From: CAYWMQ01 sp964459635
Lineage (GTDB): Bacteria > Patescibacteriota > Minisyncoccia > Phycocordibacterales > UBA12088
Assembly: GCA_964459635.1 (NCBI GenBank)
Contig: CAYWMQ010000012.1
Coordinates: forward strand, 1-21,175
Direction of reading: 5' to 3'
Length of the DNA: 21,175 nt
The notes under the pieces are model-generated. The model was not told where the DNA came from, ran no database searches, and saw only the letters and a list, made by a program, of their open reading frames with translations. The translations under genes were made by a program, and so were the position numbers. Positions 7,037 to 13,941 of the stretch are shown here, one piece after another. Each line of letters begins with the position of its first letter. Position 1 is the first letter of the stretch.

Positions 7037-7471
7037 TTACCCCTGGCACTCCTCTATGGCCGCTATCGCCGCAAGGCGGGACGTGGCCTTTTCGAGTCGT
7101 GTCGCACACTCTTCGCAGCTCAAAGCTTCGCGCACCCAACGGGCAAAGTCGTTGCGGTCACCCGGCACGTGGTGCATATACTGCTCGTCGCTCATCAAGC
7201 GGAGCGCTTCGGCAAGCTCGTCGAGCGTGCTTACGATGGGGCCGTAGTTGACCCAGAAGCTTTCGTCGGGCGCGCACATCGCCTTGCATGTAGCGTGTGA
7301 CTTTGCGGTCTTACCCGCACGCGTCACGGGCACGCGCTTTTTCACCGGTGCGGCTTTTTTCGCTGCGGCGCTTTTCACCACCGGCTTCTTCTTTGCGGCC
7401 GGCTTTTTCGGAGCGGGGGCGTGTCCCGCCGCAGCCGTTGCTCGCTCAACCTTTACTTTTACTGTTGGCAT
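7037..7471 (-). CDS. DUF5752-like protein with Lys/Ala/Pro-rich N-terminal region, 144 aa
   Basis: Residues 18-58 are a low-complexity basic stretch (PAPKKPAAKKKPVVKSAAAK and onward). Residues 68-141 form a compact domain, SFWVNYGPIVSTLDELAEAL then YMHHVPGDRNDFARWVREAL, which I match from memory to the DUF5752 family, often found near alpha-glucan genes in archaea and candidate-phylum bacteria. Its biochemical role is not known. Cys62, Cys66 and the later CEEC and EEC cysteines could bind a metal. The gene begins only five bases after the GH57 stop and lies in the same operon, so a part in glucan metabolism or its control is likely. The basic tail resembles histone-tail-like regions and could bind nucleic acid or an acidic partner. 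Confidence 0.72.
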   Translation of the reverse strand: MPTVKVKVERATAAAGHAPAPKKPAAKKKPVVKSAAAKKAAPVKKRVPVTRAGKTAKSHATCKAMCAPDESFWVNYGPIVSTLDELAEALRLMSDEQYMHHVPGDRNDFARWVREALSCEECATRLEKATSRLAAIAAIEECQG

Positions 7472-7476
7472 AGAGT

Positions 7477-8742
7477 TTATGATGTTAGAGCTGTTAATAC
7501 GTTACGTGCTTTTCTTCTCACCTTACCCCAGGGACTTAAAAGGGGCGGCTTGCTTTGCGCTCGAAGGCGCAAGTCATTGAGAACGTTCATGTATGCGATG
7601 AATGCCTCGTAGGGCGACTCATACGGCGAAAAATATTTGTGCACATCACCATCCTGCCACCACTTCGTACACATGTAGTAGAGGTGGTCGGAGGTGGAGA
7701 GCCGCCGCCAATCGCGCAGCACAGACGGGTCTGCGGAACTCTTCACATCGCTCTCAAGCGCGTAGTGCGCGCGCAGTGCATCATGCTGTATGGGGTTGGA
7801 GAGCCACGCGGAAAGGTCGCGCTCCACATCCGCCCACGAGACATAGTGCGGGGCATCCAGCTCACCCACGCTCTTGTATTGTGAAAGTGCTTGCGTGGGC
7901 GTCACAAAGGAATTGTCCGGGTGCTCCAACACCGCGGCCGGCAGTGCGCGAAGGAAATCAAAAATGCCCGTGTCTTCCCATTGGTGCTCACCAAAGGTCT
8001 CATAGTCCATGAAAAGGTTTACCACATGTCCGTCGCCGTTGTGCGCGTTGACCCACTGTGCAAACTTTTCCGCGGTAAGCGGCCACTCTTCCCAACCGCG
8101 GTTGGAAAAGCGAAACGCAATATCGTCGGAGAGTTTGTAATGCTTGAGAAGAAGTTTAAATGCGGGGTCGTTCTTGGCATGGTACACGTACGTGGGCTTG
8201 CGCCAGCCCAGAAGGTGGTCGGCCCCCTCGGCGAGCATGCCGAGGTACCCCATGTCGGCGACCTGCTCGGCTATATCGTTGTGGTATATGAGCTCGGTGT
8301 TGCGAAAGACGTATGGTCGTGCGCCGAAAAGCTCGCGTACTTTGTCTGCGTGCATGCGCACCTGCTCGCGAAACTCTGCAGGCGAACGCAGGAACGCGAG
8401 TGAATGATAGTACGTTTCCGCCAAGAGCTCGACACGCCCCGTATCAAACAAACGCTTGAACGATTCAATGACCTCGGGCGCGTACTCCTCAAATTGCTCC
8501 AGTGCGATGCCGGAAATGGAGTACGCGATACGAAACTCCGGGTGCTTTTGGAGAAGCTCCAGCATGACGGCGTTCGCGGGCAGGTAGCTCTTTTGCGCAA
8601 CCTTGCGAAGCACGCGCGCGTTGTTGGTGTCGCGCTCGGCTTCGTCATTGAAGTACTCGTGGTCGGCGCCAATATCGAAAAAGCGGTACCGCTTGATGCG
8701 GCGCGGTTGGTGTACCTGAAAGTAGAAACAAACAGCGCTCAT
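7477..8742 (-). CDS. GH57 family alpha-amylase/glucanotransferase-type enzyme, 421 aa
   Basis: The start MSAVCFYFQVHQPRR is chosen over an upstream in-frame GTG because GH57 proteins begin just before the HQP motif (residues 11-13). Further conserved regions: GRVELLAETYYHSL (102-115), FRNTELIYHNDIA (146-158) with Glu150 as probable nucleophile, and MDYETFGEHQW (245-255) with Asp246 as probable acid/base. GH57 enzymes act with retention on alpha-1,4 or alpha-1,6 glucans as amylases, 4-alpha-glucanotransferases or branching enzymes. The length and motifs fit the short amylase-like group best. No signal peptide, so cytoplasmic. It lies 20 bases after the GT4 stop and five before the DUF5752-like gene, a tight operon pointing to an internal glycogen-like polymer. 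Exact specificity cannot be read from sequence alone. Confidence 0.9.
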   Translation of the reverse strand: MSAVCFYFQVHQPRRIKRYRFFDIGADHEYFNDEAERDTNNARVLRKVAQKSYLPANAVMLELLQKHPEFRIAYSISGIALEQFEEYAPEVIESFKRLFDTGRVELLAETYYHSLAFLRSPAEFREQVRMHADKVRELFGARPYVFRNTELIYHNDIAEQVADMGYLGMLAEGADHLLGWRKPTYVYHAKNDPAFKLLLKHYKLSDDIAFRFSNRGWEEWPLTAEKFAQWVNAHNGDGHVVNLFMDYETFGEHQWEDTGIFDFLRALPAAVLEHPDNSFVTPTQALSQYKSVGELDAPHYVSWADVERDLSAWLSNPIQHDALRAHYALESDVKSSADPSVLRDWRRLSTSDHLYYMCTKWWQDGDVHKYFSPYESPYEAFIAYMNVLNDLRLRAQSKPPLLSPWGKVRRKARNVLTALTS

Positions 8743-8762
8743 GGTGATGGATGGTGCCCTGC

Positions 8763-10028
8763 CTATGCCCGCAGACGTGCGACACGCGCTCTGCTCCACG
8801 CCTGCACAACCTTATCATATATAGTACCGCACGCACGTGCGGCACGTCTCCACACTTGTCCCCGTGCTTCTCGCTCACCGCTTGTTGCGAGCGTGACACG
8901 CAAGCTGGCGTGGTCCAACACTGCTATCACCTGGCTCGCCATCTCCTGCACATCCCAGAAGTCGACCTTGAGCGCGTTTTTCACCACCTCTGCCACACCC
9001 GACTGCTTGCTCACGAGGACCGGTGTGCCATTGAGGAGCGCTTCAAGCGGCACGATGCCAAAGGGCTCTGAGACGGACGGCATCACCACGAGGTCCGCTT
9101 TGCCGTAGAGGCGGGCAAGCTCCTGGTTGCGCAAAAAGCCCGTGAAGAGCACCTTGTCGCCCACCCCGAGGTACGCCGCGCGGTCGATCATTTGTTTACC
9201 CATGTCGCCCGAACCGGAAATGACGAAAAGCGTCTTTGGCCTGTGTGCGAGCACCTTGCGCGCCATTTCGAGAAAGTAGTCCGGACCCTTCTGCAGCGTA
9301 AGCCGACCGACGAAGAGCACCACACCCCACCCCTGTGCACGCAGCTCATCCACCACGCGCTCCGCTTGCGAGCGCGTGCGCGGATCTTCCGCGACCACGC
9401 CGTCATCTGGATCGATGCAGTTGTGCACCACCTCTACCTTGTCCGGGTCGACGCCGTACCGATCGACGATGACCCCTTTTGTGTACTCAGACACCGCAAT
9501 GATGCGGTCGGCCTCGTACATGCCGCGACGCTCCACGTCGTACACGTTTTGGTTTACGGAGCCAAAGCCGGTTCGGTCAAACTCGGTGGCATGCACGTGC
9601 GCGACGAGCGGCACGCCGAGTACACGCTTCGCCGCGATGCCCGCCGGGAAGGACAGCCAGTCGTGCACATGTATCACGTCGGGGTGTTCGCGGAGCGCGA
9701 TCAAGGGCGAGCGGGCCGCGTACCGAAGCACCTCGTCGTAGAGCGAAGGACCATACTGGAGCTCTGGGTACTCACCACGCAAAAACGCGAGCGACTCCTC
9801 TGTGATGTAGCCCGAAGCAAACGCGCGCGCCTGAGTGGCGTCGAGGGGGTTTGCTTCATCGGCAAAGACCATGCGCGCGCCTGTCTGCGCCACCTCAAAC
9901 TTGCGCGGTAACACAAAGGTGACCTCGTGACCTTCCTCCACGAGCGCACGGGTAAGCCCGTAGCAGGCCACACCGAGTCCCCCACTGTTATGAGGCGGGA
10001 ACTCCCAGCCGTACATTAATATACGCAT
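8763..10028 (-). CDS. GT4 glycosyltransferase, glycogen/starch-synthase-like, 421 aa
   Basis: The N-terminus MRILMYGWEFPPHNSGGLGV has the glycine-rich acceptor loop of GT-B enzymes and the wording typical of archaeal-type glycogen synthases. The C-terminal half has LFVGRLTLQKGPDYFLEMA and the retaining E-x7-E motif at Glu321-Glu329 (EPFGIVPLE), which binds the sugar nucleotide. The likely reaction is transfer of glucose from ADP- or UDP-glucose to a growing alpha-1,4-glucan; a sucrose-type or other hexosyl acceptor cannot be excluded from motifs. It heads the four-gene alpha-glucan cluster (GT4, GH57, DUF5752-like, GH15). No Shine-Dalgarno sequence is visible before the ATG at 10028 and no strong promoter stands out in the divergent region 10029-10239. 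Confidence 0.9.
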   Translation of the reverse strand: MRILMYGWEFPPHNSGGLGVACYGLTRALVEEGHEVTFVLPRKFEVAQTGARMVFADEANPLDATQARAFASGYITEESLAFLRGEYPELQYGPSLYDEVLRYAARSPLIALREHPDVIHVHDWLSFPAGIAAKRVLGVPLVAHVHATEFDRTGFGSVNQNVYDVERRGMYEADRIIAVSEYTKGVIVDRYGVDPDKVEVVHNCIDPDDGVVAEDPRTRSQAERVVDELRAQGWGVVLFVGRLTLQKGPDYFLEMARKVLAHRPKTLFVISGSGDMGKQMIDRAAYLGVGDKVLFTGFLRNQELARLYGKADLVVMPSVSEPFGIVPLEALLNGTPVLVSKQSGVAEVVKNALKVDFWDVQEMASQVIAVLDHASLRVTLATSGEREARGQVWRRAARACGTIYDKVVQAWSRARVARLRA

Positions 10029-10141
10029 TATGAAAAGGAGCGCGGCGAGCTACGAGCATAGCACGCGTGGGTACCGCGCATAGCTTGAGTATACACTGTA
10101 TGCGAACAAGAAAACGGCTTGGAATGTGCATAACTTACGTA

Positions 10142-10187
10142 AGTCCCCGCTCTTTTGCTGCAGGGACTGGCGTGTTGCGTTTTTTTG
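10142..10187 (+). terminator. Weak terminator-like hairpin in the 10029-10239 gap
   Basis: AGTCCC (10142-10147) pairs with GGGACT (10163-10168), and an eight-T run follows at 10180-10187 after 11 further bases. The stem is short and the T-run distant, so this may be chance or the end of a short unrecognised RNA. ACTTACGTAAGT at 10133-10144 is also a perfect 12-bp palindrome. Nothing else recognised in the gap. Confidence 0.25.
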
Positions 10188-10239
10188 TGCTCTACTTGTG
10201 CGCAGACGCCCGATCCTGGGCTGGAAAAGGGAGACGACC

Positions 10240-10455
10240 TTGGCAGTCGATAAAGTATTAAAAGCGGCACGAATGGCACCACGCTTCGCCCCCTTCGGCG
10301 TCGGTGCGGCGTTTGGGCTTGGACTCGCTGCCGCTGCGGCGACAGGCTTCATGGTGTGGACTTTAATTAAACAGTCCACATGGGACGAATTCCGGGAGCG
10401 CTCGGAAGCAGACCGCCGCGCTGCGGATGGCGAATCGGAACGGATGGGTCGATAA
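10240..10455 (+). CDS. Small single-span membrane protein, 71 aa, TTG start
   Basis: The frame is open further upstream, but a TTG at 10240 is preceded by AAAAGGGAGA at good Shine-Dalgarno spacing and gives a sensible protein: a short basic N-terminus (VDKVLKAARMAPR), one Ala/Gly-rich hydrophobic helix (about residues 19-42, FGLGLAAAAATGFMVWTLI) and a charged Glu/Arg-rich tail. A strong hairpin terminator follows 29 bases after the stop. It matches the many tiny membrane proteins of Patescibacteria. I do not recognise a family and no function is assigned. Confidence 0.6.
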   Translation: MAVDKVLKAARMAPRFAPFGVGAAFGLGLAAAAATGFMVWTLIKQSTWDEFRERSEADRRAADGESERMGR

Positions 10456-10484
10456 ATCGCACGCGCAGACAGCGTAAAAAAATC

Positions 10485-10511
10485 GCGGCTACCCAAAAGG
10501 TAGCCGCTTTT
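10485..10511 (+). terminator. Intrinsic terminator after the 71-aa membrane protein
   Basis: A nine-base-pair stem GCGGCTACC/GGTAGCCGC with loop CAAAA is followed by TTTT and preceded by an A-run, so it could work on both strands. Confidence 0.85.
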
Positions 10512-10537
10512 CGTATAGTTTAGGGCGAACGTGGTGT

Positions 10538-10584
10538 TATACTACCTGTAGCTTGGCGTATCGGTAAACATACGAGGAATGCTG
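10538..10584 (+). promoter_or_regulatory. Promoter and ribosome site of the 46-aa membrane protein
   Basis: TATACT at 10538-10543 is a good -10 box. AGGA at 10575-10578 lies six bases before the ATG at 10585 and favours that start over the in-frame ATG at 10579. No clear -35 box is seen. Confidence 0.45.
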
Positions 10585-10725
10585 ATGGACACTACCTTCA
10601 TCCACACCACCCGCACATTGCATACACTGCTCGACATGGGAACTGTTGTAGGCATTGCCTGCACACTGGGAATGGGAATTTGGGCAACGTTCTGGCTGCA
10701 TCGTCTTCATCTGGAACGTTTCTGA
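10585..10725 (+). CDS. Very small single-span membrane protein, 46 aa
   Basis: The product begins MDTTFIHTTRTLHTLLDM, followed by a hydrophobic helix (GTVVGIACTLGMGIWATFWL) and a basic/His-rich end (HRLHLERF). It is too short for most gene finders. Support comes from the AGGA ribosome site, the upstream TATACT and a perfect terminator 19 bases after the stop. Unlike its 71-residue neighbour it has its own promoter and terminator. Unknown function; possible roles are a membrane-protein partner or a small toxin-like peptide, but nothing specific supports either. Confidence 0.55.
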   Translation: MDTTFIHTTRTLHTLLDMGTVVGIACTLGMGIWATFWLHRLHLERF

Positions 10726-10744
10726 AAACCTGACTATACAGACG

Positions 10745-10771
10745 CACGGCTGTCCTAGGACAGCCGTGTTT
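10745..10771 (+). terminator. Intrinsic terminator after the 46-aa membrane protein
   Basis: A perfect 11-bp stem CACGGCTGTCC/GGACAGCCGTG with a TA loop is followed by TTT. It ends 21 bases before the secA stop on the opposite strand and may serve both. Confidence 0.85.
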
Positions 10772-10792
10772 GCGTTCGCGGTGAACAGGTCG

Positions 10793-13318
10793 CTACCCCA
10801 CCACCTTCCAGCCGTCGGCGAGGAGCGCCTCCGCCTTTTTGTATTTCATTTCCTTGGTCTCCGTGCCGTTTGTGATGCGCACGATGTCATTGCGCCCGTA
10901 CGTGCGGTCACTCTTTACCGGCGCCTGCACACCCGCCTCCCCACTCGGCACGGCGCGCTGTGCGCGCTCAGCATCGCGCTTCATCCTCTCTTGCTCGGTG
11001 GCAAACGCCCCTGCCCCGAGCTGGGGCAAGGCTTCTATCACGCGCGCGCGTATTCCCGCCTCAAGCGCATGGAACATACGCAAGCCCTCCTTGCGGTACT
11101 CCACAAGCGGGTCACGCTGGCCGTACGCGCGCAGGTTCACGCTGCTCCTAAGGTGCTCCATTATTTCCAAGTGCTCCAGCCAGAAGAAGTCTATCGTTTG
11201 CAGCAAGAGGCGTCGCACGGCGCCGTAAAACTCATCATCCCCCACCGCCGCTTTACGCGCCGCCACGGTGTCGCCAAAGCCATCCTCACGCGTCGCACAG
11301 TCCGCCAAAAACTCATCAATGGCTACGCGGTCCGCTTCGAGGTATTTCCTTCGCACTTTATATATAGCCTGCCGCTGGTGGTTGAGCACGTCATCAAACG
11401 CGAGCACGCGCTTGCGCGAGTCGAAGTTGAAGCCCTCGATGCGCTTTTGCGCTGTTTCAAGCGAGCGCGTGATCATGCCGTGCTGTATGGGCTCATCTTC
11501 GGCGGTCGTAGCCTTGCTCATAACAGACCGTATCATCTCATTGTTGCCGAATACGCGCATCAGGTGGTCGTCGAGCGACACAAAAAACTGTGTCGTGCCC
11601 GGATCACCCTGGCGGCCCGCGCGACCGCGCAGCTGATTGTCGATACGGCGCGCCTCATGCCGCTCCGTGCCAAGCACAAAGAGCCCGCCAAGCCCTTTCA
11701 CCTCTTCGCGCGCCTCCGCGCTCGCCGGGCTACCCCCGAGCTTAATGTCGACGCCGCGTCCGGCCATGTTGGTAGCGATGGTGACGGCTCCTTTTTTGCC
11801 CGCCTGAGCAATGATTTCCGCTTCGCGCTCGTGGTTTTTTGCATTGAGGACCTCGTGCGGCACCCTCTCGCTCTCAAGGTACCGCGAAAGCTCTTCGTTC
11901 TTCTCAATGGATGCCGTACCTATGAGCACAGGCTGGCCTTTTTCATGCAGCTCCCGCACCGCGCGCCCGATAGCCTTGAACTTTCCCTTCTCGCTCAGGA
12001 ATATGAGGTCGTTCAAGTCGCGGCGCTGCGTTGCTCTGTTCGTGGGTATGGTAATCACGTCCAGTTTGTACACGCTGTAGAACTCTTCGGCGGACGTTTC
12101 TGCGGTACCCGTCATACCCGCGAGCTTTTCGTACATGCGGAAAAAGTTTTGGAACGTAATGGAGGCAAACGTGCGACTTTCGCGCTGCACCGCCACACCC
12201 TCCTTTGCCTCCACCGCTTGGTGCAGCCCATCCGACCAGCGACGACCCGGCTGCATGCGCCCCGTAAACTCATCCACGATGACCACTTCTCCATCCTTCA
12301 CCACGTAGTGCCTGTCGCGCTCATACAGGGCACGGGCACGCACCGCCGTTTCAAGGTGGTGCACGTACTTGATGCCTGCGTCCGTATATATATTGTCTAC
12401 ACCGAGCAGCCGCTCCGCTTTTTCAATACCGCTATCGGTGAGCTGTATCGCGCGCAATTTTTCGTCCTTTGTGTAATCCTCGCCGTCGGACATGTGCCGC
12501 GCAATGTCCGCGAAGCGGCCATACAGATCTTCGGACTCAGCTGCAGGCGCAGAAATAATGAGGGGCGTACGCGCTTCATCTATAAGTATGGAGTCCACCT
12601 CGTCGATGATGGCAAAGTGATAGCCGCGCTGACGCAGAGAAGAGACTTCGTACTCGATATTGTCTCGCAAGTAATCAAACCCGAACTCGTTGTTCGTGCC
12701 GTACGTAATGTCCGCCTCGTACGCTTCGCGCCTCGTGCACGGTCGCAAGAAATCGTACTGCACGCGAAATGAGCCTGTTTCATCGCGCGCCTCGTCTTCT
12801 TTGGAGTCTTCTTTAATGCTCGGGTCGTACAGGTATGATGCCTGGGAGTTGATGACACCGACTGACAGGCCGAGAAAGCTATACACCTGCCCCATCCACA
12901 CAGCATCGCGGCGTGAAAGGTAGTCGTTGACGGTCACCACATGCACACCCTTTCCCGTAAGTGCATTGAGGTACGTGGGCAGCGTCGCCACGAGCGTTTT
13001 ACCTTCACCGGTGCGCATCTCCGCGATAGCATGCCGGTGGAGCGCCGCACCACCCATGACCTGCACGTCGTAATGACGCTCCCCCAAGAGCCGCTTGGCT
13101 GTCTCGCGCACCACCGCAAAAGCTTCGGGTAGTATGGCATCCACCGTCTCGCCCTTCGCGAGCCTTTCCTTGAACTCTGCCGTCTTGGCTCTCAGTGACT
13201 CGTCAGAAAGTGGCGCAATTTCGGCCTCTTTTGCGTTTACTGCGGCTACCACGCCGCTCAGGTCGGCAAGCGCCGCTTTGTTGGTGCTGTTCTTGAATAC
13301 CTGTTTCAACGAGAACAT
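10793..13318 (-). CDS. secA: Preprotein translocase ATPase SecA, 841 aa, zinc motif replaced
   Basis: SecA drives proteins through the SecYEG channel with ATP. Walker A is MRTGEGKT (101-108) and Walker B DEVD (239-242, in DEVDSILIDEARTPL). The second helicase domain shows VLIGTASIEKNEELS and TNMAGRGVDIKLGG, followed by the QLRGRAGRQGDPG arginine-finger region. The helical scaffold and IRA1-like parts follow (EYRKEGLRMFHALEAGI). The normal C-terminal zinc finger GRNDPCPCGSGKKYKxC is absent; GRND at 808-811 leads instead to IVRITNGTETKEMKYKKAEA with no cysteine. The gene appears leaderless: TACAAT sits seven bases before the ATG. It is monocistronic between convergent small genes and the Lys/Ala-rich peptide gene. 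Length is close to the compact SecA group. Confidence 0.97.
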   Translation of the reverse strand: MFSLKQVFKNSTNKAALADLSGVVAAVNAKEAEIAPLSDESLRAKTAEFKERLAKGETVDAILPEAFAVVRETAKRLLGERHYDVQVMGGAALHRHAIAEMRTGEGKTLVATLPTYLNALTGKGVHVVTVNDYLSRRDAVWMGQVYSFLGLSVGVINSQASYLYDPSIKEDSKEDEARDETGSFRVQYDFLRPCTRREAYEADITYGTNNEFGFDYLRDNIEYEVSSLRQRGYHFAIIDEVDSILIDEARTPLIISAPAAESEDLYGRFADIARHMSDGEDYTKDEKLRAIQLTDSGIEKAERLLGVDNIYTDAGIKYVHHLETAVRARALYERDRHYVVKDGEVVIVDEFTGRMQPGRRWSDGLHQAVEAKEGVAVQRESRTFASITFQNFFRMYEKLAGMTGTAETSAEEFYSVYKLDVITIPTNRATQRRDLNDLIFLSEKGKFKAIGRAVRELHEKGQPVLIGTASIEKNEELSRYLESERVPHEVLNAKNHEREAEIIAQAGKKGAVTIATNMAGRGVDIKLGGSPASAEAREEVKGLGGLFVLGTERHEARRIDNQLRGRAGRQGDPGTTQFFVSLDDHLMRVFGNNEMIRSVMSKATTAEDEPIQHGMITRSLETAQKRIEGFNFDSRKRVLAFDDVLNHQRQAIYKVRRKYLEADRVAIDEFLADCATREDGFGDTVAARKAAVGDDEFYGAVRRLLLQTIDFFWLEHLEIMEHLRSSVNLRAYGQRDPLVEYRKEGLRMFHALEAGIRARVIEALPQLGAGAFATEQERMKRDAERAQRAVPSGEAGVQAPVKSDRTYGRNDIVRITNGTETKEMKYKKAEALLADGWKVVG

Positions 13319-13324
13319 GGGGCG

Positions 13325-13353
13325 ATTGTAACACTAAACACGATACTAATCTA
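13325..13353 (-). promoter_or_regulatory. Leaderless secA promoter
   Basis: On the minus strand, TACAAT (13330-13325) lies seven bases before the secA ATG, with TAGATT 17 bases further upstream as a weak -35. No Shine-Dalgarno sequence is present. The rest of the gap up to 13521 shows no gene or RNA that I can support. Confidence 0.5.
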
Positions 13354-13521
13354 CGAATGAGTACTAATGCTGCGCATGCGGGACGCGCGGGCATGGGAAT
13401 CCCCCTTCGCTCCCGATGCGTCGTGAGCTTCGGAAGGACAAGTGGGAATGTGGACGCGTCGAGAAGGGACTGCTCACCTTTTCTCTGCGCTTCGCGATCG
13501 GCCGCATGACGGGATCAAAAG

Positions 13522-13549
13522 CACAAAACCGCGCATGCGCGGTTTTGTG
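13522..13549. terminator. 28-bp palindromic terminator after the Lys/Ala-rich peptide gene
   Basis: A perfect palindrome, CACAAAACCGCGCA and its complement, with a GC-rich core and A4/T4 outer arms. It lies 22 bases past the stop of the peptide gene (minus strand) and is built to work in either direction. Confidence 0.8.
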
Positions 13550-13571
13550 AAAATTGAAGAGAAGACGACGA

Positions 13572-13694
13572 CTACTTCTTCTTCGCAGCCTTCTTCTTTG
13601 TTGCCTTCTTCTTAGGAGCAGCCTTCTTTGCTGCCTTCTTCACAGCCTTCTTCTTAGGAGCAGCCTTCTTTGCTGCCTTTTTCTTTGCTGGCAT
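13572..13694 (-). CDS. Lys/Ala-rich histone-tail-like basic peptide, 40 aa
   Basis: The minus-strand ATG at 13694 opens a 40-residue peptide, MPAKKKAAKKAAPKKKA and on, made only of Met, Pro, Ala, Lys, Val and Thr and ending in KKK. It contains a 14-residue unit (KKAAKKAAPKKKA plus V or T) twice in tandem, seen in DNA as a 42-bp direct repeat. Such peptides resemble the C-terminal tails of histone H1-like or AlgP-type nucleoid proteins, and DNA or RNA binding is the likely role. TATAAA at 13712-13707 fits a -10 box giving a very short leader, and a palindromic terminator follows, so the gene has its own transcript. The plus-strand open frame over the same bases is a shadow. It is also conceivable that this is a ribosome- or polyphosphate-binding peptide. 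Confidence 0.75.
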   Translation of the reverse strand: MPAKKKAAKKAAPKKKAVKKAAKKAAPKKKATKKKAAKKK

Positions 13695-13739
13695 GGTAGT
13701 AACAAATTTATAGGTGAAGTAATGAATGACGTCGACCGA

Positions 13740-13768
13740 AATTTTTTTCATGCGTAATGAAAAAAATT
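13740..13768. other. AT-rich hairpin upstream of the basic peptide gene
   Basis: TTTTTTTCAT and ATGAAAAAAA (13742-13751, 13757-13766), extended by AA/TT, form a 12-bp stem with loop GCGTA. The surrounding 13735-13900 stretch is much richer in A and T than the rest of the window and carries no gene. It may be promoter DNA of the peptide gene or a backup terminator for murB. Confidence 0.35.
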
Positions 13769-13887
13769 ACACACGTCATTTCTATGTCTCTATTATTGCG
13801 TTGAAAAAATATTCTCACAATGAAAAAATAATTTTCTTTGTGGATAACTTTCAAAAAGTTTTGTGAAGCAAAAAAGTTTTTTCAAAA

Positions 13888-13917
13888 AATAAGAACGCGT
13901 TTCGCGTTCTTATTTTT
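13888..13917 (-). terminator. Intrinsic terminator of murB
   Basis: A perfect 12-bp stem AATAAGAACGCG/CGCGTTCTTATT with a TTT loop lies 28 bases beyond the murB stop, flanked by A-runs that read as a T-run on the minus strand. Confidence 0.85.
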
Positions 13918-13941
13918 CTGCGCTGTTCTTTGCGTTACTCG

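Noticed and set aside
10655..12772. Long plus-strand open frame (about 705 codons) opposite secA
   Set aside because: It is the antisense shadow of a well-conserved SecA gene, has no recognisable domains and is rich in His and Arg as expected of an antisense frame in GC-rich coding DNA.
13319..13521. Possible tRNA, tmRNA or SRP RNA in gaps without genes
   Set aside because: No cloverleaf, T-loop GTTCRA motif or other conserved RNA core was seen here or in the other gaps at 10029-10239, 14974-15202 and 18903-19005.
13554..13757. Plus-strand Leu/Ser-rich open frame opposite the Lys/Ala-rich peptide
   Set aside because: Its leucine-rich repeats are the direct antisense of Lys/Ala codons; the minus-strand gene has a -10 box and a terminator.
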